A stretch of DNA of 64,000 nucleotides from Sorex araneus (GCF_027595985.1 NC_073305.1:151158423-151222422); one strand, 5' to 3'; positions 43,616 to 55,477 are shown, counted from the stretch's first letter. Notes: a model not told the origin generated them from the sequence alone. Numbers and translations are program-made.

Positions 43616-45068
43616 GGAAAAATAAAGAAAAATATAGAAAAACCTTACTCTTAAGCAATCACTTCTGGCTTTATGTCATATCATCCTAATTCAAACCATT
43701 AATTTGAAAAGTTCAAGTTAGTCTAGCAAAAGTTTGCTAGTCAGGAAAAGACTTTCATTTACATGACGAATCTCCACACACTACTTTGTGTTTGAGACTG
43801 TACTCAACAGCAAAAGCAGTGGGGGTAGAATATTTTTGCTTTTCTTTTTTGTTTGTTTTTGTTTGGGCCTGATATTTTTACCTTTCTTCCTCTAAATAGT
43901 ACATTTAAACTCATCAAAAAAGACTTATGTGATTTTGAGTTAAAGTTAGAATAATAAAACATTGAGAGCATGGTCATCATATTCCGACAACTAGAATTAT
44001 CTCTGATAGCTGTCTTTACTTTTTTAGCATTATTAAATCACTTCATAAGTATCAAAATATTTTATAATATGACATCATACTAACACTATAATTCCAATAT
44101 GTTTACATTTGGAATTTGTGAAATTTAAGCAAACTACTAATAATGTTATCACTTGTTCTTATTAAAAACTGTTAGCAAGGCAAATATATGTATCCTGTAA
44201 CAGATTTGCTACAGTTTTAAACAATATTTGTACTTCTAGAAAATGTATGCACACCTAGTTAAGAAGGATTTAGTGGGATATACAGTAGACACTCTGGCAT
44301 CTTTATGTTAGAAAGCATGAGATCCTCTATTGACAATAAACTTACAATATTGTTTTGGGGCTCACAGTGGAACAGGCAATAATCATTTATTAATCTGTCA
44401 TGCATTAGGGCCTGAGCTGGCCATTGTCTCTACAACTGACAAAACAGACATTAGACCCTCCCTGAGCTCACAGTGAGAGAAACAGAAAATATTCTGCTTT
44501 AATTTGCAGACACAAGAGGCAGGAAAAAGGCTCTAGAGGAGTTGGTTCAAGTTGCCCTAGGTTGCATATGGATGCAGATAGTGTTCCTTATTTTAAGACT
44601 GTACTTTACTGTGTTCCTTCTCTGTTAAAAAACCCTGAAAATCATCAATATGCTTTTTACTTTCTTGTAGTATTGTTGCTTCTTCGATTATTAACATCTC
44701 ACCAATTGGTGTCCCTGACTACTTTCTTCTCAAACAGAGTCATAAGGGGAGACATTTATACTTCTTATTAAACACAAAAGATTCAGATCTCAAGAAAAAT
44801 GATAGTGAATTCACTATGCAGAAAGAGAATAAAAGGACATTTCTATAATCACACTGCATTGAACAAAATAGCACTGGCCATTCCCAGCTACTGCCTCGGA
44901 AACCTGGAAATGTCCCCACATTCATATTAAGACAAGTAATAGGTCCACTATGTTTTAAAATGTTGTAAAAATACTTTTAAGGGGGTCAAAACTATATGAC
45001 GTAGCTGACAGTTGCTATGCTAACAAGGCTTCCAGAGACAGTTTTTGCACAAGTGCATAAATTAAGTA
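43616..45068. other. No recognised gene or repeat
   Basis: About 1.45 kb, AT-rich, apparently unique. Short open frames only. Confidence 0.45.
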
Positions 45069-45195
45069 TTGTTTTCTTTTTATTCTTTATTCCTTCTTTT
45101 CTCTCTTCTCCATTCCTCATTATTTCCATTTATCTTAACCTTGTATTCTTTCTCCTCTCCTTTCCTTGTTACCTTTCTTGCTTCCTTTTATTATC
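45069..45195. repeat. Pyrimidine-rich low-complexity tract
   Basis: A T- and C-rich stretch with irregular TTCC units. Confidence 0.75.
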
Positions 45196-45515
45196 TTCAC
45201 TTAGTAATACTAATATTAAATATAAATTACTTATTTTCATTTAGTAAATTAATACTATACTCATTTCTCTTTCCTTTGATTTTAAAAATGTGAATAGTAT
45301 ACCTTAAATATATTTCCATATCATATACAATAAATTTGCCCTTTGCATTGCACTTTTCAGTACCTTTAATTGAAGTATCAGACTAGCTATATATTTAAAG
45401 TAGTTTTTATACTTCATACAATGAATCAGGTGTTCCTCACTGCTGAGTAATCTTGTATATATATCATTATCATTTTAACAACGAACCATGTACTATGGAG
45501 CAAATTACTTTTAGT
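45196..45515. other. No recognised feature
   Basis: AT-rich DNA to the left of the nested element. Confidence 0.45.
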
Positions 45516-45648
45516 TTTATTTTTTTTCCACATCAGGTGGCATTCAGGAACTATTCCTGGCTTAATGCTTAAGAGCGACCCCTAGCAGTGCCCTGGGGAC
45601 CATTTATGGTACTCGGGATTGTAGGAATGGATGCAAGGCAAGTTTCTT
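45516..45648 (-). repeat. Old type B SINE, left part, host of L1-X
   Basis: ttccacatcaggtggcattcagg, actattcctggcttaatgctt, ccctggggaccatttatgg and gatgcaaggcaagtttctt form a reverse-complement SINE cut in its head. The missing head end (aacccctatactatctctcag) is found at 53642-53661, beyond L1-X. Confidence 0.85.
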
Positions 45649-48600
45649 TCTTTTTTTAAAATTTTAAAAAAATTTTTAATTAGTGAACCACCGTGAGGGT
45701 ACAGTTACAGATTTATACATTTTTGTGCTCATGTTTCCCCCATACAAAGTTTGAGGACCTTTCCCTTCACCAGTGCCCATTCTCCACCACCAGTAAACCC
45801 AGCATCCCTCCCACCCTCCCCAGTCCCGTCTCCCCCCACCCCACACTGCCACTATGGCAGGGTATTCCCTATCGTTCTCTCTCTCTGATTAGGTGTTGTG
45901 GTTTGCAATAAAGGTGTTGAGTGGTCATTGTGGTTAGTCTTTAGTCTACATTCGGCACGTGTCACCGTGTCACCCCTCCCCTGCATGACATCCAACCACA
46001 TTTTTTTTTACTTGGTGTTCCCTTCTCTGAGTTGCCCAGAATGAGAGACCAGCCTCCAAGCCATGAAGTCAACCTCCTAGTACTTATTTCTACTATTCTT
46101 GGGTGTTAGACTCCTAGTCTATTATTCTATATTCCACAGATGAGTGCAATCTTTCTATGTCTGTCTCTCTCTTTCTGACTCATTTCACTTAGCTTTCCAT
46201 GCTGATCCATTTATATGCAAACTTCATGACCTCATTTTTTCTAACAGCTGCATAGTATTCCATTGTATAGATGTACCAAAGTTTCTTCAGCCAGTCATCT
46301 GTTCTAGTGCACTCGGGTTTTTTTCCAGATTCTGGCTATTGTAAACAGTGCTGCAATGAACATATAAGTGCAGATGTCATTTCAACTATACTTTTTTGCT
46401 CCTCTGGGATATATTCCCAGCAGTGGTATTGCTGGGTCAAATGGAAGCTCAACCTCTAGTTTTTTGAGAATCGTCCATATTGTTTTCCAAAAGGGCTGAA
46501 CTAGCTGGCATTCCCACCAGCAGTGTAGAAGGGTCCCTTTCTTCCCACATCCTCTCCAACAGTGGTTGCTTTTGTTCTTTTGGATGTGTGCCAGTCTCTG
46601 TGGTGTGAGGTGGTATCTCATGTTTGTTTTGGTCTGCATCTCTCTGATGATTAGTGATGTAGAGCACTTTTTCATGTGCCTTTTGGCCATGGAAAAGTTT
46701 GTGTTCATTTCTTCGCCCCATTTTTTGATGGGGTTGGATGTTTTCTTCTTGTAGAGTTCAACCAGTGCTTTATATACCATTGATATCAACCCCTTATCTG
46801 ATGGGTATTGTGTAAATACCCTTTCCCATTCTGTAGATAGTCTTTGTATTTTGGTCACTGTATCTTTTGCGGTGCAGAAGCTTTTTAATTTAATGTAGTC
46901 CCATTTGTTGATCTCTGTTTCTACTAGATTGCTTAGTTCCATGTCATCCTTGAAGATACCTTTATCTTCAATATCTTGGAGGGTTTTGCCGACCTTGTCT
47001 TCAATGTACCTTATGGTTTGTGGTCTGATGTTGAGTTCTTTAATCCATTTTGATCTGACTTTTGTGCATGCTGTCAGGTCGAGTTGTAAGCCCATTTTTT
47101 TGCATGTGGTTGTCCAGTTGTGCCAGCACCATTTGTTAAAGAGGCTTTCCTTGCTCCACTTCACATCTCTTGCTTCCGTATCAAAGATTAGATGATCTTA
47201 CATTTGAGGTTGTGTGTAGGGATATTCCACCCTGTTCCATTGGTCTTCAGCTCTGCCTTTTTTCCAGTACCATGCTGTTTTAATTGTTACCACTTTGTAG
47301 TAGAGTTTAAGGTTGGGGAGCGTGATGCCTCCCATCATTTTTTTCCCCAAGAATTGTTTTAGCTATCCGTGGGTGCTTATTGTTCCATATAAATTTCAGG
47401 ATTGCTTGATCCGTTTCTTTGAAGAATGCCATGGGTATCCTTATAGGGATCCCGTTAAATTTGTATAATGCTTTGGGGAGTATTGCCATTTTGACAATGG
47501 TTATTCTCCCTATCTATGAGCAGGGGATATGTTTCCATTTCCTCATGTCCTCTTTTATTTCATGGAGTAGCGTTTTATAGTTTTCTTTGTAGAGGTCCTT
47601 TACTTCTTTAGTTAAACTGATTCCAAGGTATTTGATTTTCTGGGGTACGATTGTGAATGGGATTGCTTTTTTCATGTCCCTTTCCTCTGTCTCATTGTTT
47701 GCATATAGGAAGGCCATGGATTTTTGGGTATTGATTTTATAGCCTGCGACTTTACTGTACAGGTCAATTGTTTCTAAGAGTTTCTTACTAGAGCTTTTAG
47801 GCTTCTCCAGGTATAGTATCATATTGTCTGCGAATAGTGAGAGCTTGATTTCTTCCTTTCCGATCTGAATCCCCTTAATTAATTTTTCTTGCCTGATGGC
47901 TATTGCTAGTACTTCCAGTACTATATTAAAGAGAAGTGGTGAGAGTGGGCATCCTTGCCTAGTCCCCGATCTTAGAGGAAAGGCCCTTATTTTTTCCCCA
48001 TTGATGATAATGCTTGCTGTAGGCTTGTGGTAGATGGCTTTGACTATCTTTAGAAAAGTTCCTCCAAAACCCATTTTGGTGAGAGTTTTTATCATGAATG
48101 GGTGTTGGATCTTGTCAAATGCTTTCTCTGCATCTATTGATATGATCATATGGTTTTTATATTTACTTTTGTTGATATGATGGGTTATGTTGATTGATTT
48201 CCGAATGTTAAACCATCCTTGCATCCCCGGGACGAATCCCACTTGGTCATGGTGTATGATCTTTTTGATGAGTTGTTGGATTCTATTTGCTAGTATTTTG
48301 TTGAGGATCTTTGCATCAGTGTTCATCAAGGATATTGGTCTATAGTTTTCTTTGTTAGTGGTGTCTTTGTTTGCTTTTGGTATTAGGGAGATATGTGCCT
48401 CGTAGAAACTGTTTGGAAGAGTTCCTGTCTTTTCAATTTTATGGAAAAGCTTGAGGAGAACTGGCAACAAGTCTTCTTTAAATGTTTGGAAGAATTTTCC
48501 AGTGAATCCGTCTGGGCCTGGGCTTTTGTTTTTGGGGAGACTTTTGATTACGGTTTCGATTTCCTTGATATTTATGGGTCTATTCAGGTATTTCACATCT

Positions 48601-49914
48601 TCTTGATTCAGTCTTGGGAGATTGTAGGAGTCAAGGAATTCGTCCATTTCTTTTAGGTTCTCTTGTTTCGTGGCATACAGATTTTCAACGTAGTCTCTGA
48701 TGATTCTTTGAATCTCCTTGGTTTCTGTTGTGATGTCCCCCTTTTCATTTCTGATTCGGTTTATTAGGGTTTTCTCTTTTTCTTTCTTTGTGAGTCTTGC
48801 TAGCGGTTTATCAATCTTATTTATTTTCTCGAAGAACCAGCTCTTTGTTTCATTGATCTTTAGGATTGTTTTTTCGGTTTTCCATATCGTTAATTTCTGC
48901 TCTAAGTTATATTATTTCTTTCCTTCGATCTGGTTTGGGTTCCTTTTGCTGGTCTTCTTCTAAGATCTTAAGCTGTGAAGTCAATCTATCTATATAGGCC
49001 CTTTCTTCCTTTCTGAGGAAGGCTTGCAGAGCTATAAATTTTCCCCTTAACACAGCTTTAGCTGCATCCCATAGGTTCTGGTAGCTTGTGTCTTCATTCT
49101 CATTTGTTTTGAGGTATCTCTTGGTTTCTTCCTTGATTTCCTTCGTGACCCACTCATTGTTCAATAGTGAGTTGTTTAATTTCCAAGTGTTTGATTTGGT
49201 TCTCCGCGTCTGTGCGTGATTAACTTCCATCTTCAGTGCATCATGATCTGAAAAGATAGTTGATACAATTTCTATCTTCCCGATTCTATTAAGGTATAAT
49301 TTGTGGCCCAGAACGTGGTCTATTTTGGAAAACATTCCATGTGTGCTGGAAAATAATGTGTATTCTTTCTTTTTGGGGTGTATAGCCCTGTATAGGTCTG
49401 TTAGCCCTGTCTCCTCCATTTCTTCCTTCAGAGCCATTGTTTCCTTGCTGAATGTTGTTCTTGTCGATCTATCCAGAGGTGATAAGGCAGTGTTGAAGTC
49501 TCCAACTACTATCGTGGTGCTACTTATGTTCTCTTTAAATTCTGTTAGGAGTTCTTTTAAGTATTTAGCTGGTCGTTCATTAGGTGCGTATACGTTTAAG
49601 AGTGTGATTTCTTCCTGTTGTACATATCTCTTGATGAATAGAAAATGACCTTCGCTGTCCCTTCTAATCTTTTTCAGCCTGAAATCTATGCTATCGGATA
49701 CTAGTATGGCCACCCCCGCTTTTTTTTTTTTTGAGGGAGCTGTTTGCTTGCAGGATTGTTTTCATCCTTTGATTTTGATTCTGTGTTTGTTCTGACTATT
49801 CAGATGTGTTTCTTGTAGGCAGCAGAAAGTTGGGTTTAGTTTCCGAATCCATTTTGCCACTCTGTGCCTCTTGATTGGTGCATTTAGATCTTTAACATTA
49901 AGAGAAATTATTAT

Positions 49915-52132
49915 TATTATTTTTTTAAAGACTCCATATATATGCAATCATTTATTATTATTATTATTATTATCATTATTATTATTTTGCTTTTTTTTAA
50001 TTTATTTATTTTTAATTAGAGAATCACCGTGAGGGTACAGTTACAGATTTATACACTTTTGTGCTTATACTTCCCTCATACAAAGTTTGGGAACCCATCC
50101 CTTCACCAGTGCCCATTCTCCACCACCCGTAAACCCAGTGTCCCTCCCACCCTCCCCAATCCCATCTCCCCCCCACCCCACCCTGCCACTGTGGCAAGGC
50201 ATTCCCTTCTGTTTTCTCTCTCTAATTAGCTGTTGTGGTTTGCAATAAAGGTGTTGAGTGGCCGCTGTGCTCAGTCTCTAGCCCTCATTCAGCCCGCAAC
50301 TCCCTTCCCCCACATGGCCTTCGACTACAATGTAGTTGGTGATCGCTTCTCTGAGTTGACCTTTCCCTGGAACGTGAGGCCAGCCTCGAAGCCATGGAGT
50401 CAACCTCCTGGTACTTATTTCTACAGTTCTTGGGTGTTAGTCTCCCACTCTGTTATTCTATATACCATAGATGAGTGCAATCTTTCTATGTCTGTCTCTC
50501 TCTTTCTGACTCATTTCACTCAGCATGAAACTTTTCATGACCATCCACTTGACTACAAAATTCTTGACCTCCTTTTTTCTAACAGCTGCATAGTATTCCA
50601 TTGTATAGATGTACCAAAGTTTCCTCAACCAGTCATCCGTTCTGGGGCATTCGGGTTTTTTCCAGATTCTGGCTATTGTAAACAGTGCTGCGATGAACAT
50701 ACATGTGCAGATGTTGTTTCGATTGTACTTTTTTGCCTCTCTGGGATATATTCCCAGCAGTGGTATTGCTGGGTCAAATGGGAATTCAATATCTAATTTT
50801 TTGAGAGTCGTCCAAATTGTTTTCCAGAAGGGCTGAACCAGTCGGCATTCCCACCAGCAGTGAAGAAGGGTCCCTTTCTCCCCACATCCTCTCCAACAGC
50901 GGTTGCTTTTGTTCTTTTGGATGTGTGCTAGTCTCTGTGGTGTGAGGTGGTATCTCAAAGTTGTTTTGATCTGCATCTCTCTGATGATTAGTGATGCAGA
51001 GCACTTTTTCATGTGCCTTTTGGCCATTCGTATTTCTTCCTTGGTAAAGTTTCTGTTCATTTCTTCGCCCCATTTTTTGATGGGGTTGGATGTTTTCTTC
51101 TTGTAGAGTTCAACCAGTGCTTTATATACCATTGATATCAACCCCTTATCTGATGGGTATTGTGTAAATATCCTTTCCCATTCTGTGGATAGTCTTTGTA
51201 TTTTGGTCACTGTATCTCTTGCGGTGCAGAAGCTTTTTAGTTTAATGTAGTCCCATTTGTTGATCTCTGTTTTTACTAGATTGCTTAGTTCCGTGTCACC
51301 TTTGAAGATACCTTTATCTTCAATATCGTGGAGGGTTTCGCCGACCTTGTCTTCAATGTACCTTATGGTTTGTGGTCTAATGTTGAGGTCTTTAATCCAT
51401 TTTGATCTGACTTTTGTGCATGGTGTCAGGTCAAGGTCTAAACCCATTTTTTTGCATGTGGTTGTCCAGTTGTGCCAGCACCATTTGTTAAAGAGGCTTT
51501 CCTTGCTCCACTTCACATCTCTTGCTCCCTTATCAAAGATTAGATGGTCATACATTTGGGGTTGTGTGTAGGGATATTCCACCCTGTTCCATTGGTCTAT
51601 GGCTCTGCCTTTGTTCCAGTACCATGCTGTTTTAATTGTTACTGCTTTGTAGTAAAGTTTGAGGTTGGGGATGGTGATGCCTCCCATCATCTTTTTCCCA
51701 AGAATTGTTTTAGCTATCCTTGGACGTTTGTTATTCCATATGAATTTTAGGATTGCTTGATCCATTTCTTTGAAGAATGTCATGGGTATACTTATAGGGA
51801 TCGCATTGAATCTGTATAATGCTTTAGGGAGTATTGCCATTTTGACAACATTGATTCTCCCTATCCACGAGCAGGGTATATGTTTCCATTTCCTCATGTC
51901 CTCTTTGATTTCATGGAGTAGCGTTATGTAGTTTTCTTTGTAAAGGTCTTTTACTTCCTTGGTTAAGCTGATTCCGAGGTACCTGATTTTCTGGGGCACG
52001 ATTGTGAATGGGATTGCTTTTTTCATGTCCCTTTCCTCTGCCTCATTGTTTGCATATATGAAGGCCATGGATTTTTGGGTATTGATTTTGTAGCCTGCAA
52101 CTTTACTGTATAAGTCTATTGTTTCTAAGAGT
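49915..52132 (-). mobile_element. L1-Y, young truncated L1 inside L1-X
   Basis: From right to left: the ORF2 C-terminal half from just after the RT active site (52132), the 3' UTR (50458 to about 50010), a short poly(A), about 65 bp of extra sequence (49927-49988) and a second A-rich tail. The perfect 17-bp TSD ttaagagaaattattat is at 49898-49914 and 52133-52149, inside the ORF2 start of L1-X. By sequence it belongs to the same young subfamily as 27120-28460. Confidence 0.95.
50458..52132 (-). pseudogene. L1-Y ORF2p C-terminal half, frame intact
   Basis: One uninterrupted frame of about 558 codons from the RT thumb region ([15 protein letters not shown]) through [29 protein letters not shown] and the cysteine motif [18 protein letters not shown] to the natural stop at 50458. 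No endonuclease and no RT catalytic core. The frame is open on its left into the first codons of the host ORF2, giving a 569-codon chimeric ORF (50458-52167). Not expected to be functional. Confidence 0.93.
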
Positions 52133-52326
52133 TTAAGAGAAATTATTATCATGGGATTTTGTGTCATTTTTCTGTAGGGTTTGTTGTTGTAGGTTTTTTC
52201 CTTGTCTTATAGTAGCCCTTTGAGTCCTTCTTTTAAATTTGGTCTTGAGTCTATGAAGTTCCTGAGCTGTTGCTTGTCCATGAAATAGTGTATGGTTCCT
52301 TAAAGTTTAACTGAGAGTTTAGCCGG

Positions 52327-53158
52327 TTAGAGTATTCTTGGTGAGGCATTCATTTCATTAAGTTTTTTCACTATATCCCACCATTGTCTTCGGGCTTGGA
52401 GGGTTTCTTCTGATAGGTCTGCTGTGAATCTAAGGGGTGCTCCTTTGTATATGATCTCCTTCTTTGATCTTGCTGCTTGCAGTATTGTGTCTCTATCCAC
52501 AGCATCCATCATTCTGACTATGATATGCCTTGGGGATTTTCTATTTGGGTCCCTTTTAGCTGGTACCCTTGGACTCCTTGGATCTGGATCCCACATTCTC
52601 TAGCTCTGGGAATTTTTTAGCAATGATATCTTTAATGGTATTTTTTTCATTGGGATTGGTTCTGTGTGGTTCCGGCACTCCCATGATTCTTATGTTGTTT
52701 CTCCTGAGGTCATCCCCTAGGACTCTAATTCTCTCTAGAGCCATTTTGAAGTCTTTTGCCATTATTTGTTGTTCCCTATATGCTTTGTGCAGCTCATCTT
52801 CAAGCTCACTGATTCTATCTTCGGCTGTAGTCATTCAACTATTGAGGGCTCCTACCAAGTTCTTTTTTTCATCTACTGATTCTTTTAGTTGTGTGACTTC
52901 TGTTCGTAGCTTTGAAATTTCTGCTCTCATTTCTTCCTGGATTATCTTGGTAGAGCATTCCAATGCTGCATCCATATCCTCCCTTAATTTATTGGAAGTT
53001 AGTTCCATAGTTTCTTTGAGTTCGTGAAACATCCTCATAATTTCCTCTCTGAATTCTTTATCTGAGAGGATGTTATATTTCTGGGAAGTCGCTTCTGAGG
53101 TTAGTGAGATATTTTCTTGGATCTCTCCCGGTGGTGGGGATTTTCACTGTTTCTTCAT
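52327..53158 (-). pseudogene. L1-X ORF1 (RNA-binding chaperone), disrupted
   Basis: ORF1p is the trimeric RNA-binding protein of L1 particles. Seen in order: a coiled-coil segment (52835-53038, with heptad-like ELKETMELTSNKL and ISKLRTEVTQLKESV), the RRM-like part (52556-52834, RRNNIRIMGVPE), and the C-terminal domain (52327-52596, SPRHIIVRMMDAVDRD and RFTADLSEETLQARRQW). A TGA sits at codon 5 (53144-53146) if the ATG at 53158 is the start. A stop separates the first two parts, and a frameshift lies near 52560-52596. Confidence 0.9.
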
Positions 53159-53159
53159 G

Positions 53160-53626
53160 TTGTTATGGGCTTTACTATCCGGTGGTCTCCTTAGCTTGGG
53201 AAGGGCCTCAACTGAAGATGTGGGGCTATGCTCTTTTTACAAAGGACTTTTATGTGCAACTTGATGTGTTCACTGACAGCTTTTGTGAAGTTAGGATAGG
53301 CTAGGTTACTTGACTATTAACATATAGTGACTAAGATGACCAGAGAATTGTTCAGAGGAGTGGGTTCTATCAATTTTGGCCAAAGGACAATGCACGGAAT
53401 GGTAAAAAAAAAAAAAAAAAAAAAAAAAACCAAAAAGCTGCGGCCATGTAAGGGGCCTGTGCTCTGGAAAGAGGCCACGCCCACTTTTGAGGCCACGCCC
53501 CCTGAGATGAGGACACGCCCCTAATCAGCAGAGTGGGGATTGGTCAGGAACCCAAGGCTGCGGCGGAAAGTTGCCAGGCGGGGTCGGGGCGTCAGGGCAA
53601 GCCCCAAACCGCCGCGGGCAGGGGCT
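53160..53626 (-). promoter_or_regulatory. L1-X 5' UTR with GC-box cluster
   Basis: Immediately upstream of ORF1. GC- and CpG-rich at 53440-53626, unlike the rest of the window. Three GGCCACGCCC or GGACACGCCC motifs (53473-53482, 53491-53500, 53511-53520), which read GGGCGTGGCC on the L1 sense strand, are candidate Sp/KLF sites. A 27-base A-run (53404-53430) is poly(T) in L1 sense. This is where an internal L1 pol II promoter is expected. Confidence 0.65.
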
Positions 53627-53641
53627 CAAGGCAAGTTTCTT

Positions 53642-53661
53642 AACCCCTATACTATCTCTCA
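53642..53661 (-). repeat. Old type B SINE, right part
   Basis: aacccctatactatctctca completes the SINE cut at 45648. Confidence 0.8.
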
Positions 53662-53714
53662 GATTTTAAATCAAACTTTTAAGAATGGAAATACTGAGTT
53701 GAAAGCTATGACTT

Positions 53715-53800
53715 GAACCTTTTTGTTTGCTTCTGTGCTAGATATAAAACACAAGGACTCAAATGTGCAAGGCAAGTGCTCTGCCACTGAGTTACTTCCC
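53715..53800 (-). repeat. Old tRNA-SINE head
   Basis: gtgcaaggcaagtgctctgccactgagttac is a reverse-complement tRNA-like head that differs from the main shrew SINE. It is probably an older SINE. Confidence 0.45.
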
Positions 53801-53942
53801 AAGTCTGGAATAGGAGGAAATATCCAATTAGAACTGTGCTATTTGTTGTCAAACATTGAAAGATTGTGTATTTGATCTCAGCCAACAATGACAATAACAT
53901 AATTTTTATAGTACAGGAATATCTAATTTTCAGATATTTTGC

Positions 53943-54102
53943 AGGGGGTTGTAAAAGAATTTTGGGACCACTGCTGGCTGTACTCAGGGCTTACTCCTGA
54001 CTCTGTGCTCAGGAGTCAATCCTGGAATTTCATGATAGCAGGAATTGAACCAGGGTAGGTTTGTGTAAGGCAAGTGTCTAAAACTCTATACAAGATCTGT
54101 AG
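53943..54102 (-). repeat. Old type B SINE
   Basis: ggctgtactcagggcttactcctgactctgtgctcagg, then caggaattgaaccagggtagg and gtaaggcaagtgtc. The head is incomplete. Confidence 0.78.
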
Positions 54103-54829
54103 CTAGTTTTGTAATTTTTAAGCTATTCTTTATACTATTTACTTTGTGAACATGCTCAAAGTTTATCTGCTGAGTACAAAAGCTATATGAAGAAAGAACT
54201 CAGAATTCTGGTTTAATCTTGAAGACATAATTTGTAGATAGAAATTTCAATTGTACTCTACCTCAGTCTTCTCTCATCTTCTCAGTGAGTTTGGCTACAC
54301 TGATGTACAAAGAAAATCTGTCTTCAATATAGTTACTAAACTTTGTAGGGTCTGGATAATCTTTTTGCATGCTTTCATAAACTGGAATTAGATTCAGCAA
54401 CATAATTCAGCCTCTTGCTGTGGAAACCACAAACTTCTAAAGGGCATCCTGCCTGGACATCACTTCATAGAGAATAAGTTCAGTCCCTGGGGCGCCTTGA
54501 AGACTGCCCACATGACTTCTTGCATCATCTCACCTTTGGGAGTTAACTTAAATTTAAACCAGAGACAAAACAGGGTACTTTGCCTCTTAATGACTGAAAT
54601 GCCTTTAGTTTCTCTAACAGTGCTCTTCCCATTGCATTTCTCTTTTTGGCTTATTATTTAAGCATTCCTGGGTTGAAAATATGTGAAAAGCTTTATCTTA
54701 CCCTAGAAAATGATTCCGTATCTGGCAAGTGGTCCAAAGAATAGTATTTCTCACCTTAGAAAACTAGGTGAAGGGAAATAATGTTGGTCGACTCTTTGTC
54801 TTCAAAATTCTACCTAAAGACCAGAATGC
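54103..54829. other. No recognised feature
   Basis: Apparently unique DNA. Confidence 0.45.
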
Positions 54830-54990
54830 GTATAGGAGGTAAGAAATTTGTGCATGAACCTGGTTTGAATACATACAGTCCCCTGATTACTGCCAACCAT
54901 CATTGCTAAATACAGAACCAGGAATAACTTCTGAGCTCCTCACAGTGTAGCCCAAACCAATGTCCATTACACCCCAAATAAGTAAAAATC
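54830..54990 (+). repeat. Old type B SINE
   Basis: ggaggtaagaaatttgtgc, gaacctggtttgaatac, agaaccaggaataacttctgagctcc, cacagtgtagccc and an A-rich end. Confidence 0.65.
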
Positions 54991-55210
54991 GAGTTCAAAA
55001 TTCTAATATGTTAACTTAATGGGACTTTGGTATGCTCTTTAATAGTGGTGATGAATTAGGGAAAAAAAATCCCCAAATGAACATGGCTTTGGGATGTTAT
55101 GGCTTAGTGATGTAGTATGGTGAAATCTTATGCTGCTTGTTGAAATTAGTCAGTAGTTTCATGAATTGCTTTGAGAGAATTAGGGGAACAAGTGAGTTTA
55201 AGAAGTAAAT

Positions 55211-55465
55211 AGATAAAGGACCAAACATGATGACCTCTCAATATCTGCACTGAAAACCATAATGCCCAAAAGTAGAAAGAGAGATATGGGAAATATTGCC
55301 TGCCATGGAGATAGTAGGAGAATGGGAAAGGTGGGGGTATATTGGGGATATTGGTGGTGGAGGATGTGCACTGGTGGAGGGATGGGTGTTTGATCATTGT
55401 GTGATTGTAACTCAGACATGAAAGCTTATAACTATATATCACTATGAATCAATAATTTTTTAAAA
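55211..55465 (+). mobile_element. Short L1 3' UTR insertion with TSD
   Basis: aaggaccaaacatgatgacctc, ccatggagatag, ggtggtggaggatgtgcactggtggagggatgg, gtttgatcattgtg and an A-rich tail. The 11-bp TSD aagaagtaaat is at 55200-55210 and 55466-55476. Only about 255 bp of the L1 end was copied. Confidence 0.9.
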
Positions 55466-55477
55466 AAGAAGTAAATG

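Larger units (their letters stand above)
46127..52167 (-). pseudogene. L1-X ORF2 (endonuclease and reverse transcriptase), disrupted
   Basis: ORF2p nicks target DNA and reverse-transcribes L1 RNA. Visible in order are the endonuclease N-terminus (about 49762-49897, after the start at 52167), the endonuclease core with [14 protein letters not shown] and [11 protein letters not shown] (48907-49713), the reverse transcriptase (47514-48647) with [19 protein letters not shown] and [14 protein letters not shown], and the cysteine motif [18 protein letters not shown] (about 46540). The RT active-site FADD reads FADN (codon at 47823-47825). Breaks: stops near 49762, 48907 and 47511, a T-run near 49718-49730, others near 47290 and 46382, and L1-Y at 49915-52132. 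Confidence 0.92.
45649..53626 (-). mobile_element. L1-X, full-length L1 carrying a nested L1
   Basis: From right to left it has a GC-rich 5' UTR (53160-53626), ORF1 (52327-53158), ORF2 (52167 back to 46127, interrupted by L1-Y), and a 3' UTR to a T-rich end at about 45650. The perfect 15-bp TSD caaggcaagtttctt is at 45634-45648 and 53627-53641. Without L1-Y it is about 5.8 kb, the normal L1 length. Both ORFs are broken, so it is dead. Confidence 0.95.
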
